DNA of 26,634 nucleotides from an uncultured Sutterella sp. (GCA_900545335.1 UQYP01000016.1:1-26634); one strand, 5' to 3'; counted from the first letter of the stretch, positions 14,632 through 23,788 are shown. Notes: generated from the letters alone by a model not told the origin. Numbers and translations are program-made.

Positions 14632-15961
14632 AGGATTTTTGGCAAACAGCTCGTGGGCTTTGTCTCGGCTCGAAATAGGCAGCAGCTGTTGTTCCCATTA
14701 CAGAAAAAGCAAAGGCAATCAGAGTCAATCCGAAGTGTTCAGACCACTCGGCCCAAAAGGCCATTAAACTGCAAAGGACAATTGTGCCGATAATGAGCGG
14801 TCGGTTAAGTATTCGGGATGAGAAAACCGCTGTAAATACGGGCGCGATGACTGCGCAGACATATACGTTATTGGCCATCAGCATTAAATCCAAAATGCCG
14901 CGTCCCGAACTGCTCAGAAACAGCGCGACGACTGTCAGAACACACATCACGAAACGAGAGGTTTTTATGCCGGGCTGACGGATTAAATCATTGCAGACAA
15001 CGGTTGCCGCAGTAAGCAGACAGGAATCGGCCGAAGACAAAATAGCGCTGATTAAAACCAAAAACAGCATCTGCTGCAAAATGACGGGCTGCTGAGCGGC
15101 AACGGCCGCCAGAACCTGATCTGAAGGCGTTGAAGAAGGCAGTAAATGGCGGGCTTGTATGCCGATTAAAACAAATAAAATCGCAAGAAAAATCAGTCCT
15201 GCTACGGCAATCATTGCACCATTGCGGGCACTTTTGTCGCTTCGTGCACTCATAAAGCGGGAAAAAAGCATCGGACAGACGATATAACTGCCGCCGATCA
15301 ATAACGCAAAGCGGGCTAAATCTGACGTTTGAAATTGATCGTTTAAGAGCTCAAAACGAAGCTCAGAAAAAGGTTTGGGATCGCTTTGAATTAAAGTTAA
15401 AAAAAGCGCTAGAAGTCCGACAATCATGACTGATAATTGAATGACATCGCTTTTAATGACGGTTGCCTGACCGCCTATGAGCGTGTAGAGCAGGATAACC
15501 GCAGCTCCCAGAAAAAGAGCGAGCTTTGCATGACTTCCCGTCATTTGTTCAACAATACTGCCCATGGCACTGAACTGAGCAGCCAAAATGGCAACCCAAG
15601 CCAGGACAATCACGAGTGCGCAAAGTCTTGTCGCAGTGTCTCCTAATCGCTCTTTGACAATTTCAAGCATGGTTAAACAGGGCTGACGGTGCAATTTTTT
15701 CAAAAGGAAAATACTGAGAATGCTCAGGCCGATTGCTCCGGTCACGAGCCACCAAACGGCTGGAAATCCCACAGAGAAAGCTAAGCCGCACATACCGATG
15801 GTGGCCGATGCTCCGACGCAGGAAGCGATAACAGAAAAGCCAACCTGCAGGCCTGTTGCTTTGCGGCCGGCAACAAAATAATCCTCTTTAGAGAGAATGC
15901 GCCTGGACTCAAATAAAGCAAGGAGAAGAAAAACAGAAGAAAAAATCAGAAAAGCGATCAC
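14630..15961 (-). CDS. Sodium:solute symporter (SSS family)
   Basis: A 443-residue inner-membrane protein with about 12-13 hydrophobic helices. The pattern of the SSS family (proline PutP, pantothenate PanF) is clear: ASCVGASATIGMCGLAFSVG in the second helix, LYTLIGGQATVIKSDVIQ in the middle, and LVLISAILSSADSCLLTAA, whose SSADS corresponds to the Na2 sodium site. The substrate cannot be told from sequence. The start is a GTG with AAGG six bases upstream; the first helix begins immediately, so no longer start is needed. It is divergent from purN across about 166 bases and precedes ribF on the same strand. Confidence 0.88.
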   Translation of the reverse strand: MIAFLIFSSVFLLLALFESRRILSKEDYFVAGRKATGLQVGFSVIASCVGASATIGMCGLAFSVGFPAVWWLVTGAIGLSILSIFLLKKLHRQPCLTMLEIVKERLGDTATRLCALVIVLAWVAILAAQFSAMGSIVEQMTGSHAKLALFLGAAVILLYTLIGGQATVIKSDVIQLSVMIVGLLALFLTLIQSDPKPFSELRFELLNDQFQTSDLARFALLIGGSYIVCPMLFSRFMSARSDKSARNGAMIAVAGLIFLAILFVLIGIQARHLLPSSTPSDQVLAAVAAQQPVILQQMLFLVLISAILSSADSCLLTAATVVCNDLIRQPGIKTSRFVMCVLTVVALFLSSSGRGILDLMLMANNVYVCAVIAPVFTAVFSSRILNRPLIIGTIVLCSLMAFWAEWSEHFGLTLIAFAFSVMGTTAAAYFEPRQSPRAVCQKS

Positions 15962-16127
15962 ATCAGGCCTTAGGAAAAGGTCGTTAAATCTCGGAGTCTA
16001 CAAAGCATCGGCCTGAAGTTCAATATGTTGTGTGCAAAGGAGCAAACTCAGAAAAAATTAAACCGATGAATTTTTTGTTTTCTTTGAGAAGGTACAATTC
16101 AATCATCTGCTTATTCTTTATTTGAAA

Positions 16128-16781
16128 ATGAAAAAAATCGTCGTTTTAATTTCCGGTCGCGGCAGCAACTTTGTTGCGATTGAAGAGTGTGCTCTCGCGG
16201 AGAATTGGGAGCAGAGCATCGGTGCAAAAATCGTTGCCGTGATTTCTAACCGCCCGGATGCCAAGGGATTGGAATTGGCAAGAGGCTACGGTATCGACGC
16301 CATTTGCGTTGACCACAAAGCTTTTGACACAAGAGAAGCTTTTGAAGAAAAGCTTGCCGAGGTGATTTCGCAGTATGAGCCCGATTTAATTGTTTTAGCC
16401 GGTTTTATGCGTATTTTGACAGCCGGTTTTGTCGATCGCTTTGAAGGCAAGATTCTTAACATTCATCCGGCGCTTTTGCCTTCGTTTAAAGGATTGGATA
16501 CCCATCAGAGAGCCATTGATGCCGGAGTGCGCATGGCAGGAACGACTGTCCATTTTGTGACGGCCGCTTTAGACGGCGGAGCGATTATTGCCCAGGCAGC
16601 AGTGCCGGTGCTGCCGTCTGATGACGCGCATCAGCTCGCCGATCGGGTATTGGTTTATGAGCATCAGATCTATGTTCGTGCGGTGAAGGCCTGTATTACA
16701 GGCCGAGTTCGCTATGAAGGCGATCGGGCAGTGATGGATGATGAAACGGCACTGCAACTCACTATTTTCGGACAGGTTTAA
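16128..16781 (+). CDS. purN: Phosphoribosylglycinamide formyltransferase
   Basis: Third step of purine synthesis: transfers formyl from 10-formyltetrahydrofolate to GAR. The protein has SGRGSNF near the start for phosphate binding, the catalytic Asn-His pair in NIHPALLPSFKG, and the Asp of ALDGGAII, in the spacing of PurN. Start choice: a TTG two codons earlier is possible, but the ATG at 16128 gives the usual MKKIVVLISGRGSN (217 residues). No clear Shine-Dalgarno is seen for either. The RsmB-like gene begins six bases after the stop, so the two are an operon, as in many Burkholderiales. Confidence 0.95.
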   Translation: MKKIVVLISGRGSNFVAIEECALAENWEQSIGAKIVAVISNRPDAKGLELARGYGIDAICVDHKAFDTREAFEEKLAEVISQYEPDLIVLAGFMRILTAGFVDRFEGKILNIHPALLPSFKGLDTHQRAIDAGVRMAGTTVHFVTAALDGGAIIAQAAVPVLPSDDAHQLADRVLVYEHQIYVRAVKACITGRVRYEGDRAVMDDETALQLTIFGQV

Positions 16782-16787
16782 AAAATC

Positions 16788-18257
16788 ATGCAAGAAAAGA
16801 AAAGTTCATATCGCCGTTCATCCAACGTACCTTCTCGTAAGCTCACGGAAAGGCAGCGCGCGGCAAGAAGCCGTCAAATTCAGGAAAGCCGTTCGATGAG
16901 TAAAGACGAGCGTCGGCAAAAAGCGGGTTCCCACCACGATGTGACGCAGAGACAGGTGCGTACCGGCGGCCCGCGTGTGACAGGATTAATTGTTGATGAA
17001 TTGGGTAAGGCTTTAGCGACTGTTTTGAAGTTGGACGGACCGGCCGATGTTTTGATGAGCCGCTTTTTCCGGCTTAACCACAAATTAGGCGCCCGAGACA
17101 GAAGTGTGATTGCTGAGGCGATTTTTTACACGCTTCGTCACCTCTCAACCATTTCCTGGCAAATGAAGCCTATTGTTCCGGCAAGAGCACCGCGCTTGAC
17201 GGCAATGGTAGCCTTGGCTCGCATTTATGGTCGGCAGGCGCTCGATGAACGAACGGTTGGCAATGACGCAGGTCCCCTGGACAATATCCTTCGTTCAAAA
17301 CCCGAAAACGCAACCGCTTTTGTACAGTCCGAATTGCCCTATTGGCTTTATGAAAAGCTGCTTAATCAATTCGGTGATGAAGCTGCTGCTCTCTTTGAAT
17401 CGATGAAAGAAGGAGCACCGCTTGATTTAAGAGTCAATCTTTTAAAGGCAAAGCGTGAAGAGGTGATGCAGGATTTGGCCGAGCATGGAGTGGCAGCCGT
17501 TGAAACCCCGATGTCTCCTGATGGTGTGCGGCTTATGACCAAACCGGGTTTAACCAGTTGGTCCATTTACCGCGAGGGCAAAATCGATGTTCAAGATGAA
17601 GGCAGCCAATTGATTGCTCGTTTGGTACAGCCCAAGCGAGGGGAGATGGTCTGCGACTTTTGTGCGGGAGCCGGCGGAAAAACTTTAGCGCTTGGGGCTC
17701 TGATGCGATCAACCGGACGGTTATATGCTTTTGATGTCAATGAAAAGCGCCTGGCAGGATTAACGCCCCGTATGCGTCGGGCCGGTCTCAGCAATGTTCA
17801 TCCGATTGCGATTAAAACCGAAAGAGATACGAGAGTAAAGCGCCTCACCGGAAAGTTTGACCGTGTGTTGGTTGATGCTCCGTGTTCAGGGACCGGGACT
17901 TTAAGACGCAACCCTGATTTGCGCTGGCGCATGAATGAACAGGAATTGGCCAGGATTAATGCGATTCAGGCCAATGTATTGGATTCTGCGAGCCGTTTGG
18001 TGAAAGCGGGCGGCAGATTGGTGTACGCAACCTGCTCACTGCTTAAGCAGGAAAACCAGGATGTGGTTGAAGCTTTCTTAGTTAACCACCCTGATTTCGA
18101 AATCATGGATGCAACAGAAGTCCTGGCAAAGCAGGGTGTTGATTTACCCGATTGCGCAAAGGCTCATGCACCTTACTTTGTGATGGCACCGCATCAAAGT
18201 GGGACCGATGGCTTCTTCGGGGCGGTATTGGTGAGAAAGGATCCGCAGGCCTCTTAA
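16788..18257 (+). CDS. RsmB-like rRNA (cytosine-C5) methyltransferase
   Basis: SAM-dependent RNA m5C methyltransferase of the RsmB/NOP2 family, 489 residues. The SAM-binding motif CDFCAGAGGKTLALG lies near 289, AFDVNEKRL near 312, the DAPCSGTGTLRRNPDLRW motif with one key Cys near 365, and the ATCSLLKQEN motif with the other near 414. Both cysteines needed for catalysis and product release are present. The N-terminus (1-60) is an unusually basic, Ser/Gln-rich extension likely to bind RNA, followed by a degenerate NusB-like helical domain. It may be a paralogue of canonical RsmB, which usually sits by fmt, so the target site is uncertain. It is co-transcribed with purN and followed by a terminator. 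Confidence 0.88.
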   Translation: MQEKKSSYRRSSNVPSRKLTERQRAARSRQIQESRSMSKDERRQKAGSHHDVTQRQVRTGGPRVTGLIVDELGKALATVLKLDGPADVLMSRFFRLNHKLGARDRSVIAEAIFYTLRHLSTISWQMKPIVPARAPRLTAMVALARIYGRQALDERTVGNDAGPLDNILRSKPENATAFVQSELPYWLYEKLLNQFGDEAAALFESMKEGAPLDLRVNLLKAKREEVMQDLAEHGVAAVETPMSPDGVRLMTKPGLTSWSIYREGKIDVQDEGSQLIARLVQPKRGEMVCDFCAGAGGKTLALGALMRSTGRLYAFDVNEKRLAGLTPRMRRAGLSNVHPIAIKTERDTRVKRLTGKFDRVLVDAPCSGTGTLRRNPDLRWRMNEQELARINAIQANVLDSASRLVKAGGRLVYATCSLLKQENQDVVEAFLVNHPDFEIMDATEVLAKQGVDLPDCAKAHAPYFVMAPHQSGTDGFFGAVLVRKDPQAS

Positions 18258-18277
18258 ACCATTCGTGATTAAATCAA

Positions 18278-18318
18278 AACGCTCACTTTTCCCGAGAATA
18301 AAGTGAGCGTTGGTTTTT
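18278..18318 (+). terminator. Terminator after the purN operon
   Basis: AACGCTCACTTT (18278-18289) pairs perfectly with AAAGTGAGCGTT (18300-18311), 10-base loop, followed by GGTTTTT. It ends 14 bases before the MFS gene start. Confidence 0.85.
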
Positions 18319-18331
18319 AGGCGAAATTTTT

Positions 18332-19555
18332 ATGCTTTTCAGTGTTCCTAAATCTTTAGCTTTTTTATTGGCGATGTGCTCAATGGTCGGGCCATTGTCG
18401 GCCAATACATATATGCCGGGATTAGGGCTGATTGCCGAGGAGTTCGCGGTAAGCGAAGTAGCCGCTTATCAGACACTGTCGAGCTATCTGATGTGCTTTG
18501 CCTTCTCATCACTTTTTGTCGGTGCTATTTCCGATAGTCTCGGGCGGCGACCGGTCATGATGGGCGGACTTTTTTTCTACAGTCTTTCGTGCTTAATCTG
18601 TGCCATCAGTTTCAATTATGAGTCTTTTTTGATCGGCCGCATTTTAATGGGCCTTTTTGCCAGTACGGGAACCGTACTGGCGATGGCGGTGACGCGTGAC
18701 TTATTCAGCGGCCGACAAGCTCAGGAATTAACAAGTTTAATTGCAGTGATTTTTGCTCTGGCGCCTGCCTTTGCACCGATTATCGGCGGTTGGCTTGTTG
18801 TTCTTTTCGGCTGGCGCAGTGTCTTTATTTTCCTGGCCGCTTTTGCACTTTTGATGGCTTGCATCACGTATTTTTTGCTCCACGAGACTCATCCCAAAGA
18901 AAAAAGAACGACTTTTCATTTTGTGCCCCTTGTGACAACCTATGCGCACTCCTTCAGAAATGTTGCGTTTACGGCAGGAGTGTTCTGTAACGGCTTCGTT
19001 TTTATGGGCTCGATTCTCTTTTCAGCCGGCGCTCCCGATTACGTAGAAAACGTTATGGGAATGGGAGTGACGGATTTCGGTTATCTGATGATTCCTCTGA
19101 TCGGATTCTCAGTCACCGGATCGATTTTCTGCACCAAGATTACGGCACGTTTCGGTGAAGTCAGAACGATGTGGATTCAGATTGCTCTGATGTATGCAGC
19201 AGGCATTGCCGGTGTTGCCATGAACTATTTCTGGCATGTGCCCTATCCGATCTGCCTGTTTGCTGTCATTGTCTACAGCACGGCAATGAGTGTCATTCGC
19301 CCGATTATGACCGTCTACAACCTGGACTATTTCCCGCAAAACAGAGGCATGGCAGCAAGCATTCAACAGTTTTTCCAAACTTCAGCTTTTGCCATATGTG
19401 CAGCATTGTGGGTGCCGATCGTGATGGGTGAAGCTTGGAAGTATGACGCAGTATTGCTTTTATGCGGCGTCATGGTGAGCCTGACATGGGTGATCGTCTT
19501 AAAGACGCGTCCCCGTTGTCTGCCTGAAGACTATCAATTACAAAAAAGTCAGTAG
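18332..19555 (+). CDS. MFS exporter, Bcr/CflA drug-resistance type
   Basis: A 407-residue inner-membrane protein with about 12 helices. Loop 2-3 carries MFS motif A (GAISDSLGRRPVMMGG), helix 4-5 has the RILMGLFASTGTVLAMAVTRD segment, and the first helix has NTYMPGLGLIAEEF, all typical of the Bcr/CflA group of proton-driven drug or metabolite exporters. The substrate is unknown. The start lies only 14 bases after the purN-operon terminator and has a weak TAGGCGA site, so its transcript either begins in this tight space or arises by readthrough. Its last 18 bases overlap the end of the convergent AEC gene. Confidence 0.87.
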   Translation: MLFSVPKSLAFLLAMCSMVGPLSANTYMPGLGLIAEEFAVSEVAAYQTLSSYLMCFAFSSLFVGAISDSLGRRPVMMGGLFFYSLSCLICAISFNYESFLIGRILMGLFASTGTVLAMAVTRDLFSGRQAQELTSLIAVIFALAPAFAPIIGGWLVVLFGWRSVFIFLAAFALLMACITYFLLHETHPKEKRTTFHFVPLVTTYAHSFRNVAFTAGVFCNGFVFMGSILFSAGAPDYVENVMGMGVTDFGYLMIPLIGFSVTGSIFCTKITARFGEVRTMWIQIALMYAAGIAGVAMNYFWHVPYPICLFAVIVYSTAMSVIRPIMTVYNLDYFPQNRGMAASIQQFFQTSAFAICAALWVPIVMGEAWKYDAVLLLCGVMVSLTWVIVLKTRPRCLPEDYQLQKSQ

Positions 19556-20434
19556 CGCAGAAACGATTACCACACTGCAGGCCACTGAAAGCGAATTGAG
19601 GTTGGCTGCCATTGACGGATTGCACTTGGCTTTAATACAGAAAATTAATCCCACAACAGGAATCGGCGCCCAGGCAATGAGCGCAAGAATTTTTCGGATT
19701 TCTTCAGAAAAAGGCAGCAGATAGTACATAGCAAGCGACATAACCAAAGAGCCTGCAAGTCTGATGCACAAAAGCCGCAAGAGTTCTTTGAGTTGATCGG
19801 CGGGCATACTGAAGCGAATGCTTTGTCCCAACAAAATCATTGCTAAAAAAGCGTTGGCATTGGCTCCGATCTGTGCCCAATCCACAATTGTTTTCGGAAA
19901 GGTGAGCCCTAAAATAGATAAGGCGAGCATAACAAAATAAGAGCAGATCGGACCGGAGCTGAACATTCGTTTCAAAACGGTTTTTACCAATGCCAAACCC
20001 GTACCGGTGCCCGACCCAAGTGCATAGGTGGTGCCGGTACACATAATGGAGTTGCCGATATCAAAGAGGCAAATTGAGAGAAACCCCATTGGCGTAACAA
20101 ATGATTGAAGAAACGGCATCACAAATGTACCGATGTTAAAGCCTGAGAGATTGAGCATGTCAAAGAGTCTTTTTTCAGGATGACGGTACGTGATCAGACA
20201 GGCAATGCCGATCATAAAAAAGTTTGTTAAAAGTCCTAGGCCTATGAGCCAGAGATAACTCCATTCAAGGTGCAGCCCGTTTAAGCAGACCAGAATCAGG
20301 CACGGCAGCGTGACATAGAGCAAAAGTCCTGAGAGTGCATGTACGGTGTCTTCTTTGAGAACGTGGGCGCGTTTGAGGAAGTAGCCGATAAAAATAAAAA
20401 GTACAAAGCCCAGAACTTTAATGAGACCGTCCAC
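19538..20434 (-). CDS. AEC family transporter (auxin efflux carrier superfamily)
   Basis: A 298-residue membrane protein with about 10 helices in two halves. The first helix (KVLGFVLFIFIGYFLKRA), the conserved LLLYVTLPCLIL in helix 2, the FNIGTFVMPFLQSFVTP segment in helix 4 and the C-terminal PIPVVGLIFCIKA are typical of bacterial AEC proteins, some of which carry malate or malonate. The substrate here is unknown. The start is GTG with GAGGA eight bases upstream. A TACAAT element (reverse strand, 20472-20467) about 33 bases before the start may be its -10. It is divergent from the ABC importer. Confidence 0.85.
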   Translation of the reverse strand: MDGLIKVLGFVLFIFIGYFLKRAHVLKEDTVHALSGLLLYVTLPCLILVCLNGLHLEWSYLWLIGLGLLTNFFMIGIACLITYRHPEKRLFDMLNLSGFNIGTFVMPFLQSFVTPMGFLSICLFDIGNSIMCTGTTYALGSGTGTGLALVKTVLKRMFSSGPICSYFVMLALSILGLTFPKTIVDWAQIGANANAFLAMILLGQSIRFSMPADQLKELLRLLCIRLAGSLVMSLAMYYLLPFSEEIRKILALIAWAPIPVVGLIFCIKAKCNPSMAANLNSLSVACSVVIVSALLTFL

Positions 20435-20602
20435 GTTGAAAATCCTCGGTTTGGAGTTGATTGAGCATTGTACGCCCAGTGATAACTAAAAAATGTGCTG
20501 ATGGGAAACAAGAGAATATTTAGCAAAAAGAATTAAAAATTAAACAATTCTCTTCACTTGATTTTTCTTAAAATAAAAATACTATGCAAAAGGAGTGAGG
20601 CA

Positions 20603-21739
20603 GTGTTTAGTTTCTCCCGACGATCTTATTTAAAGGCTTTTGCTGCAAGCACATTGAGCCTAAGTTTGCCTCGCGTGGTTTTTGCCGAAGTTCCGTTTTT
20701 GCGATTGACTGACTTATCGAACCGTCCTGTTCTTTTAGCCCGCAAACCGCAACGATTTGTCGTAGCTAACTACATCGCTAATTTCCTTTTCGTGGGAGGC
20801 GCATCTGTAATTGACAAAATTGTCGGACTGACAGCCGATGGCTGGCAAAGTACCCGTTATGCAGAGTACGTTCGTCTGACTGAGGCTTTCCCGAGATTAA
20901 AAGATATTCCCAGTATCGGCGGTTATCACGATGACATTCTCAATACCGAGAAAATTCTTTCACTGAAACCCGATGTGGTGATTGTGGGACAGACGCAGTT
21001 TGCACAGAATGCTCAGAGACTGAACTTGTTGGAAAAAGCCGGTATTGCCGTCATCGTGCTTGATTATCACGCGATGACACTTGAAAATCATGTTAAAAGC
21101 ACGCAACTGCTCGGAAAATTGCTCAATCGTGAAAGTGTAGCTGATGAGCAGATCCATCGTTACAGAGAAGTCATTGAAACGATTCAGTTTCGAATTGCCA
21201 AGGCTGACAATAAAGCGAAAAAGACTCCGATTTATGTTGAATGCGGCAATCTTGGAGTAGGGTCCTACGGGAACTCATATAACCGGTCTGTGTTGTGGGG
21301 CGGGATTCTCAACCGGCTGCAGGCAAATAACATTGCTGCCGACATGCCGGCTCCTTATGCGTCACTGTCCAGAGAATTTGTTCTGTCGAAAAATCCGGGC
21401 ATCATTTTTATAGCAGGCAGTATCTGGCAAAATGCGGCAGAAAATGACCAGATGCGAATGGGCCTGATGGTGTCTAAAGAAGAGGCCTTAACGCGGCTGG
21501 CAGGCTTTATGAAGCGCCCGTTTTGGGACAGGCTTCAAGCGGTGAGGGACAATCGTGTGTATGGTGTTGACCACGGCAGTCTTCGGTCCATGTTGGATTA
21601 CACTTTGTCGCTATTTATGGCGCAGGTGATTTATCCCGGCTTATTCGAAGACTTTGAGCCGGAGGCTGAAATTCAAACATTTTATAAGCGCTATTTACCT
21701 CAAGTGGATTCTTCCGGAACGTTTACTTTAAAACCCTAG
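20603..21739 (+). CDS. Metal-chelate ABC importer, periplasmic binding protein (Tat signal)
   Basis: Class III (BtuF/FhuD-type) binding protein of 378 residues. The start is GTG at 20603 with AAGGAG seven bases upstream; the frame is open further but the upstream part has no support. The N-terminus is a twin-arginine signal (FSRRSYLKAF) with likely cleavage after VFA at residue 28. The mature part has the usual order: ANYIANFLFVGG, a long linking helix, LKPDVVIVGQTQ ending the first lobe, and the second lobe with NPGIIFIAGS. No lipobox is seen, so it is soluble in the periplasm. With the permease and ATPase directly after it, it should bind iron-siderophore, haem, cobalamin or another metal chelate; which one cannot be read here. 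Confidence 0.85.
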   Translation: MFSFSRRSYLKAFAASTLSLSLPRVVFAEVPFLRLTDLSNRPVLLARKPQRFVVANYIANFLFVGGASVIDKIVGLTADGWQSTRYAEYVRLTEAFPRLKDIPSIGGYHDDILNTEKILSLKPDVVIVGQTQFAQNAQRLNLLEKAGIAVIVLDYHAMTLENHVKSTQLLGKLLNRESVADEQIHRYREVIETIQFRIAKADNKAKKTPIYVECGNLGVGSYGNSYNRSVLWGGILNRLQANNIAADMPAPYASLSREFVLSKNPGIIFIAGSIWQNAAENDQMRMGLMVSKEEALTRLAGFMKRPFWDRLQAVRDNRVYGVDHGSLRSMLDYTLSLFMAQVIYPGLFEDFEPEAEIQTFYKRYLPQVDSSGTFTLKP

Positions 21740-21744
21740 ATTGT

Positions 21745-22782
21745 ATGAGCTGCCATTTACACTACCGTCAGACCAATCGAAAGCGCGTAATGATTTTATG
21801 CGCGGCAGCAGCGTTGCTTTTGATTGCGATTGTATTGGATCTGGCAGTCGGCACATCGTCCATGTCTTTGGCAGCTTTAATGCAGGCGCTCGCAAGCGGC
21901 CCGGACGCATCCGATATCAGCGCAACAATTGTTTGGTCCTTGAGACTGCCGATGACTTTGACAGCGCTTTTTGTCGGCACCTCTTTGGCTATGGCAGGTC
22001 TTCAGATCCAAAATATCACGCAAAATGCCCTGGCGAGTCCTTCGACCTTGGGGATTACTTCTGCGGCCAGTTTCGGTGCTGCTTTGGCGATCAGTTTAGG
22101 TTTGGGTTTTTTAGGTCAATTCTGGATTGCGACGGCGGCCTGTGCGCTCTTTTTTGCTCTGTTAGTCTCTTTTGCGATTTATTTTTTAAGTGCCCGTCGG
22201 GGAATGACGCCTGAGACAGTCATCTTGGCAGGCATTGTCGTCAATTTCTTCTTTTTAGCTTTGCAGCAGGTTTTGATCTATCACTCCAGTCCTGAGGTAG
22301 CTCAAATCATCAACGGCTGGACATTCGGTAATTTGGAAAGAGCATCCTGGCTGGCGGTCGGGTTAAATGCCGTGCTGACACTTTTAATTGCTCTTTTTTT
22401 ATTGAAACGCAGTTGGGCCATAACGGCGCTTACCTTGGGAGAGGAGCGGGCAATGAGTTTAGGCATTGCCGTCAGGCGCCTGCGCATTGAAACGTTCTTT
22501 CTTTCTGCATTACTGATTGCAGGAGCAGTTGCTTTCATTGGCACCGTGAGTTTTGTCGGCCTCGTTGCACCTCACATTGCGAAGTTACTTTTAGGTGAAG
22601 ATCAACGGTTTTTGCTTCCCGGAACACTTTTGTCCGGTGCTCTTTTGATGGTGCTGAGTTCTCTGCTTGCCAAGCTGATTTCGGTCGGAGCAGTCATTCC
22701 GGTAGGGATTATTACGTCTTTGGTGGGCGTGCCTTTCCTCTTGGTTTTGTTGATTCGATACAGCGCTGGGAGGACTCAATGA
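21745..22782 (+). CDS. Metal-chelate ABC importer, FecCD-type permease
   Basis: A 345-residue permease of the BtuC/FecCD family with about 10 helices. Diagnostic segments are SLAMAGLQIQNITQNALASP (near 74-93), ITSAASFGAALAIS, the cytoplasmic coupling region LGEERAMSLGIAVRRLR, VSFVGLVAPHIAKLL (near 270) and IPVGIITSLVGVPFLL at the C-terminus. It starts 5 bases after the binding-protein stop without a visible Shine-Dalgarno, so translation is probably coupled. Its stop overlaps the ATPase start by four bases (ATGA). It should act as a homodimer, since only one permease gene is present. Confidence 0.93.
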   Translation: MSCHLHYRQTNRKRVMILCAAAALLLIAIVLDLAVGTSSMSLAALMQALASGPDASDISATIVWSLRLPMTLTALFVGTSLAMAGLQIQNITQNALASPSTLGITSAASFGAALAISLGLGFLGQFWIATAACALFFALLVSFAIYFLSARRGMTPETVILAGIVVNFFFLALQQVLIYHSSPEVAQIINGWTFGNLERASWLAVGLNAVLTLLIALFLLKRSWAITALTLGEERAMSLGIAVRRLRIETFFLSALLIAGAVAFIGTVSFVGLVAPHIAKLLLGEDQRFLLPGTLLSGALLMVLSSLLAKLISVGAVIPVGIITSLVGVPFLLVLLIRYSAGRTQ

Positions 22783-23534
22783 TTGAACTGAAATTAGATA
22801 AATTGGCAGTCAGTTACGGTCAAAGCCCGGTACTTTACGATATTTGCGCAAATATCGAAGGGGCTCAGCTCATCAGTGTGATCGGTCATAACGGAAGCGG
22901 GAAAACAACCCTTTTAAAAGCGATTGCCGGTTTAACTGCTCATCAGGGAGAAGTCAGTGTCATTGAGAACGGGCATGAGATTCCTGCCTCTGCCATTCGA
23001 TATGTTCCGCAGCTATCCGGAATTTCCTCAACTTTAACTGTATTTGAGATGGTTTTGCTGGGACTTGTGAAATCATTGTCCTGGAGAGTGACTCAAGAAA
23101 TATTCGATAGGGTTGATGCAACGCTGCACGCACTTGAAATTGATAAGCTGGCTCATACCCCGGTCAATCAACTATCCGGCGGTCAGCGTCAGTTGGTGTT
23201 TTTGGCACAAGCCTTTGTTTCTGAACCCAAAGTGCTTCTTTTGGATGAGCCTACAAGTGCACTGGATCTGCGCCACCAATTGATTGTGATGAATGCAGTG
23301 CGTGAGTACACGCAAAAAAATGAAGTGATTACGCTGGTTATCATGCATGATTTGCTGACAGCTGCACGCTTCAGCCAGCAGATTTTGCTTTTGGAAAAAG
23401 GGACGCTATCCATATTGGATGAGCCGGAGCTGGTACTGCAGGCCCAGCGGCTTGAGCGTATTTATAACGTGAGCGTGAGTATTGAAAAAACGGCGTCGGA
23501 TTTTTTAAATGTTGTGCCTATCAAACCGCTTTAG
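22779..23534 (+). CDS. Metal-chelate ABC importer, ATPase
   Basis: A 251-residue ATP-binding subunit of the FecE/BtuD family. It has Walker A GHNGSGKTT (near 36-44), the Q-loop in VPQLSGI, the ABC signature LSGGQRQL, Walker B VLLLDEPTSALD and the switch His in MHDLL. It lies last in the three-gene operon and overlaps the permease by four bases. A bidirectional terminator follows at 23560-23589. No TonB-dependent receptor or siderophore gene is linked in this window. Confidence 0.95.
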   Translation: MIELKLDKLAVSYGQSPVLYDICANIEGAQLISVIGHNGSGKTTLLKAIAGLTAHQGEVSVIENGHEIPASAIRYVPQLSGISSTLTVFEMVLLGLVKSLSWRVTQEIFDRVDATLHALEIDKLAHTPVNQLSGGQRQLVFLAQAFVSEPKVLLLDEPTSALDLRHQLIVMNAVREYTQKNEVITLVIMHDLLTAARFSQQILLLEKGTLSILDEPELVLQAQRLERIYNVSVSIEKTASDFLNVVPIKPL

Positions 23535-23559
23535 CAGATAGAGTTTTTTCAAGGCAATA

Positions 23560-23589
23560 AAAAAGCTCGGAAGCAAGTCCGAGCTTTTT
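23560..23589. terminator. Bidirectional terminator between the ABC importer and rpmG
   Basis: AAAAAGCTCGGA (23560-23571) pairs perfectly with TCCGAGCTTTTT (23578-23589), 6-base loop. It has a T-run on both strands and serves the convergent ABC operon and rpmB-rpmG. Confidence 0.9.
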
Positions 23590-23608
23590 GGTCGGTACGA
23601 TGACTCAA

Positions 23609-23776
23609 TTACTTGAGCTTCGTTTCCTTGTAGACCACGTGCTTGCGAGCAACCGGGTCATACTTGGAAATTTCCATCTTACCCGTACTCGTACGCTTAT
23701 TCTTGGTCGTCGTATAGAAGTGACCCGTACCAGCGGTCGATTCTAACTTGATCTTTTCACGGTTACCCTTTGCCAT
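23609..23776 (-). CDS. rpmG: 50S ribosomal protein L33
   Basis: A 55-residue basic protein, MAKGNREKIKLESTAGTG at the start and KYDPVARKHVVYKETKLK at the end, which is the L33 pattern. It is the zinc-free form: there is no CxxC pair, so it is the copy used without regard to zinc. AGGAG lies six bases before the ATG. It follows rpmB by 12 bases, the normal rpmB-rpmG order. Confidence 0.96.
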   Translation of the reverse strand: MAKGNREKIKLESTAGTGHFYTTTKNKRTSTGKMEISKYDPVARKHVVYKETKLK

Positions 23777-23788
23777 GGTGAACTCCTA

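Noticed and set aside
20510..20554. Inverted repeat AAGAGAAT/ATTCTCTT upstream of the ABC importer as a regulator site
   Set aside because: The arms are 29 bases apart in very AT-rich DNA, and the sequence does not resemble a Fur box; chance is likely.
20558..20602. Longer N-terminus for the binding protein starting at 20558
   Set aside because: It would place 15 residues before the twin-arginine signal and lacks a ribosome binding site, whereas the GTG at 20603 has AAGGAG at ideal distance.
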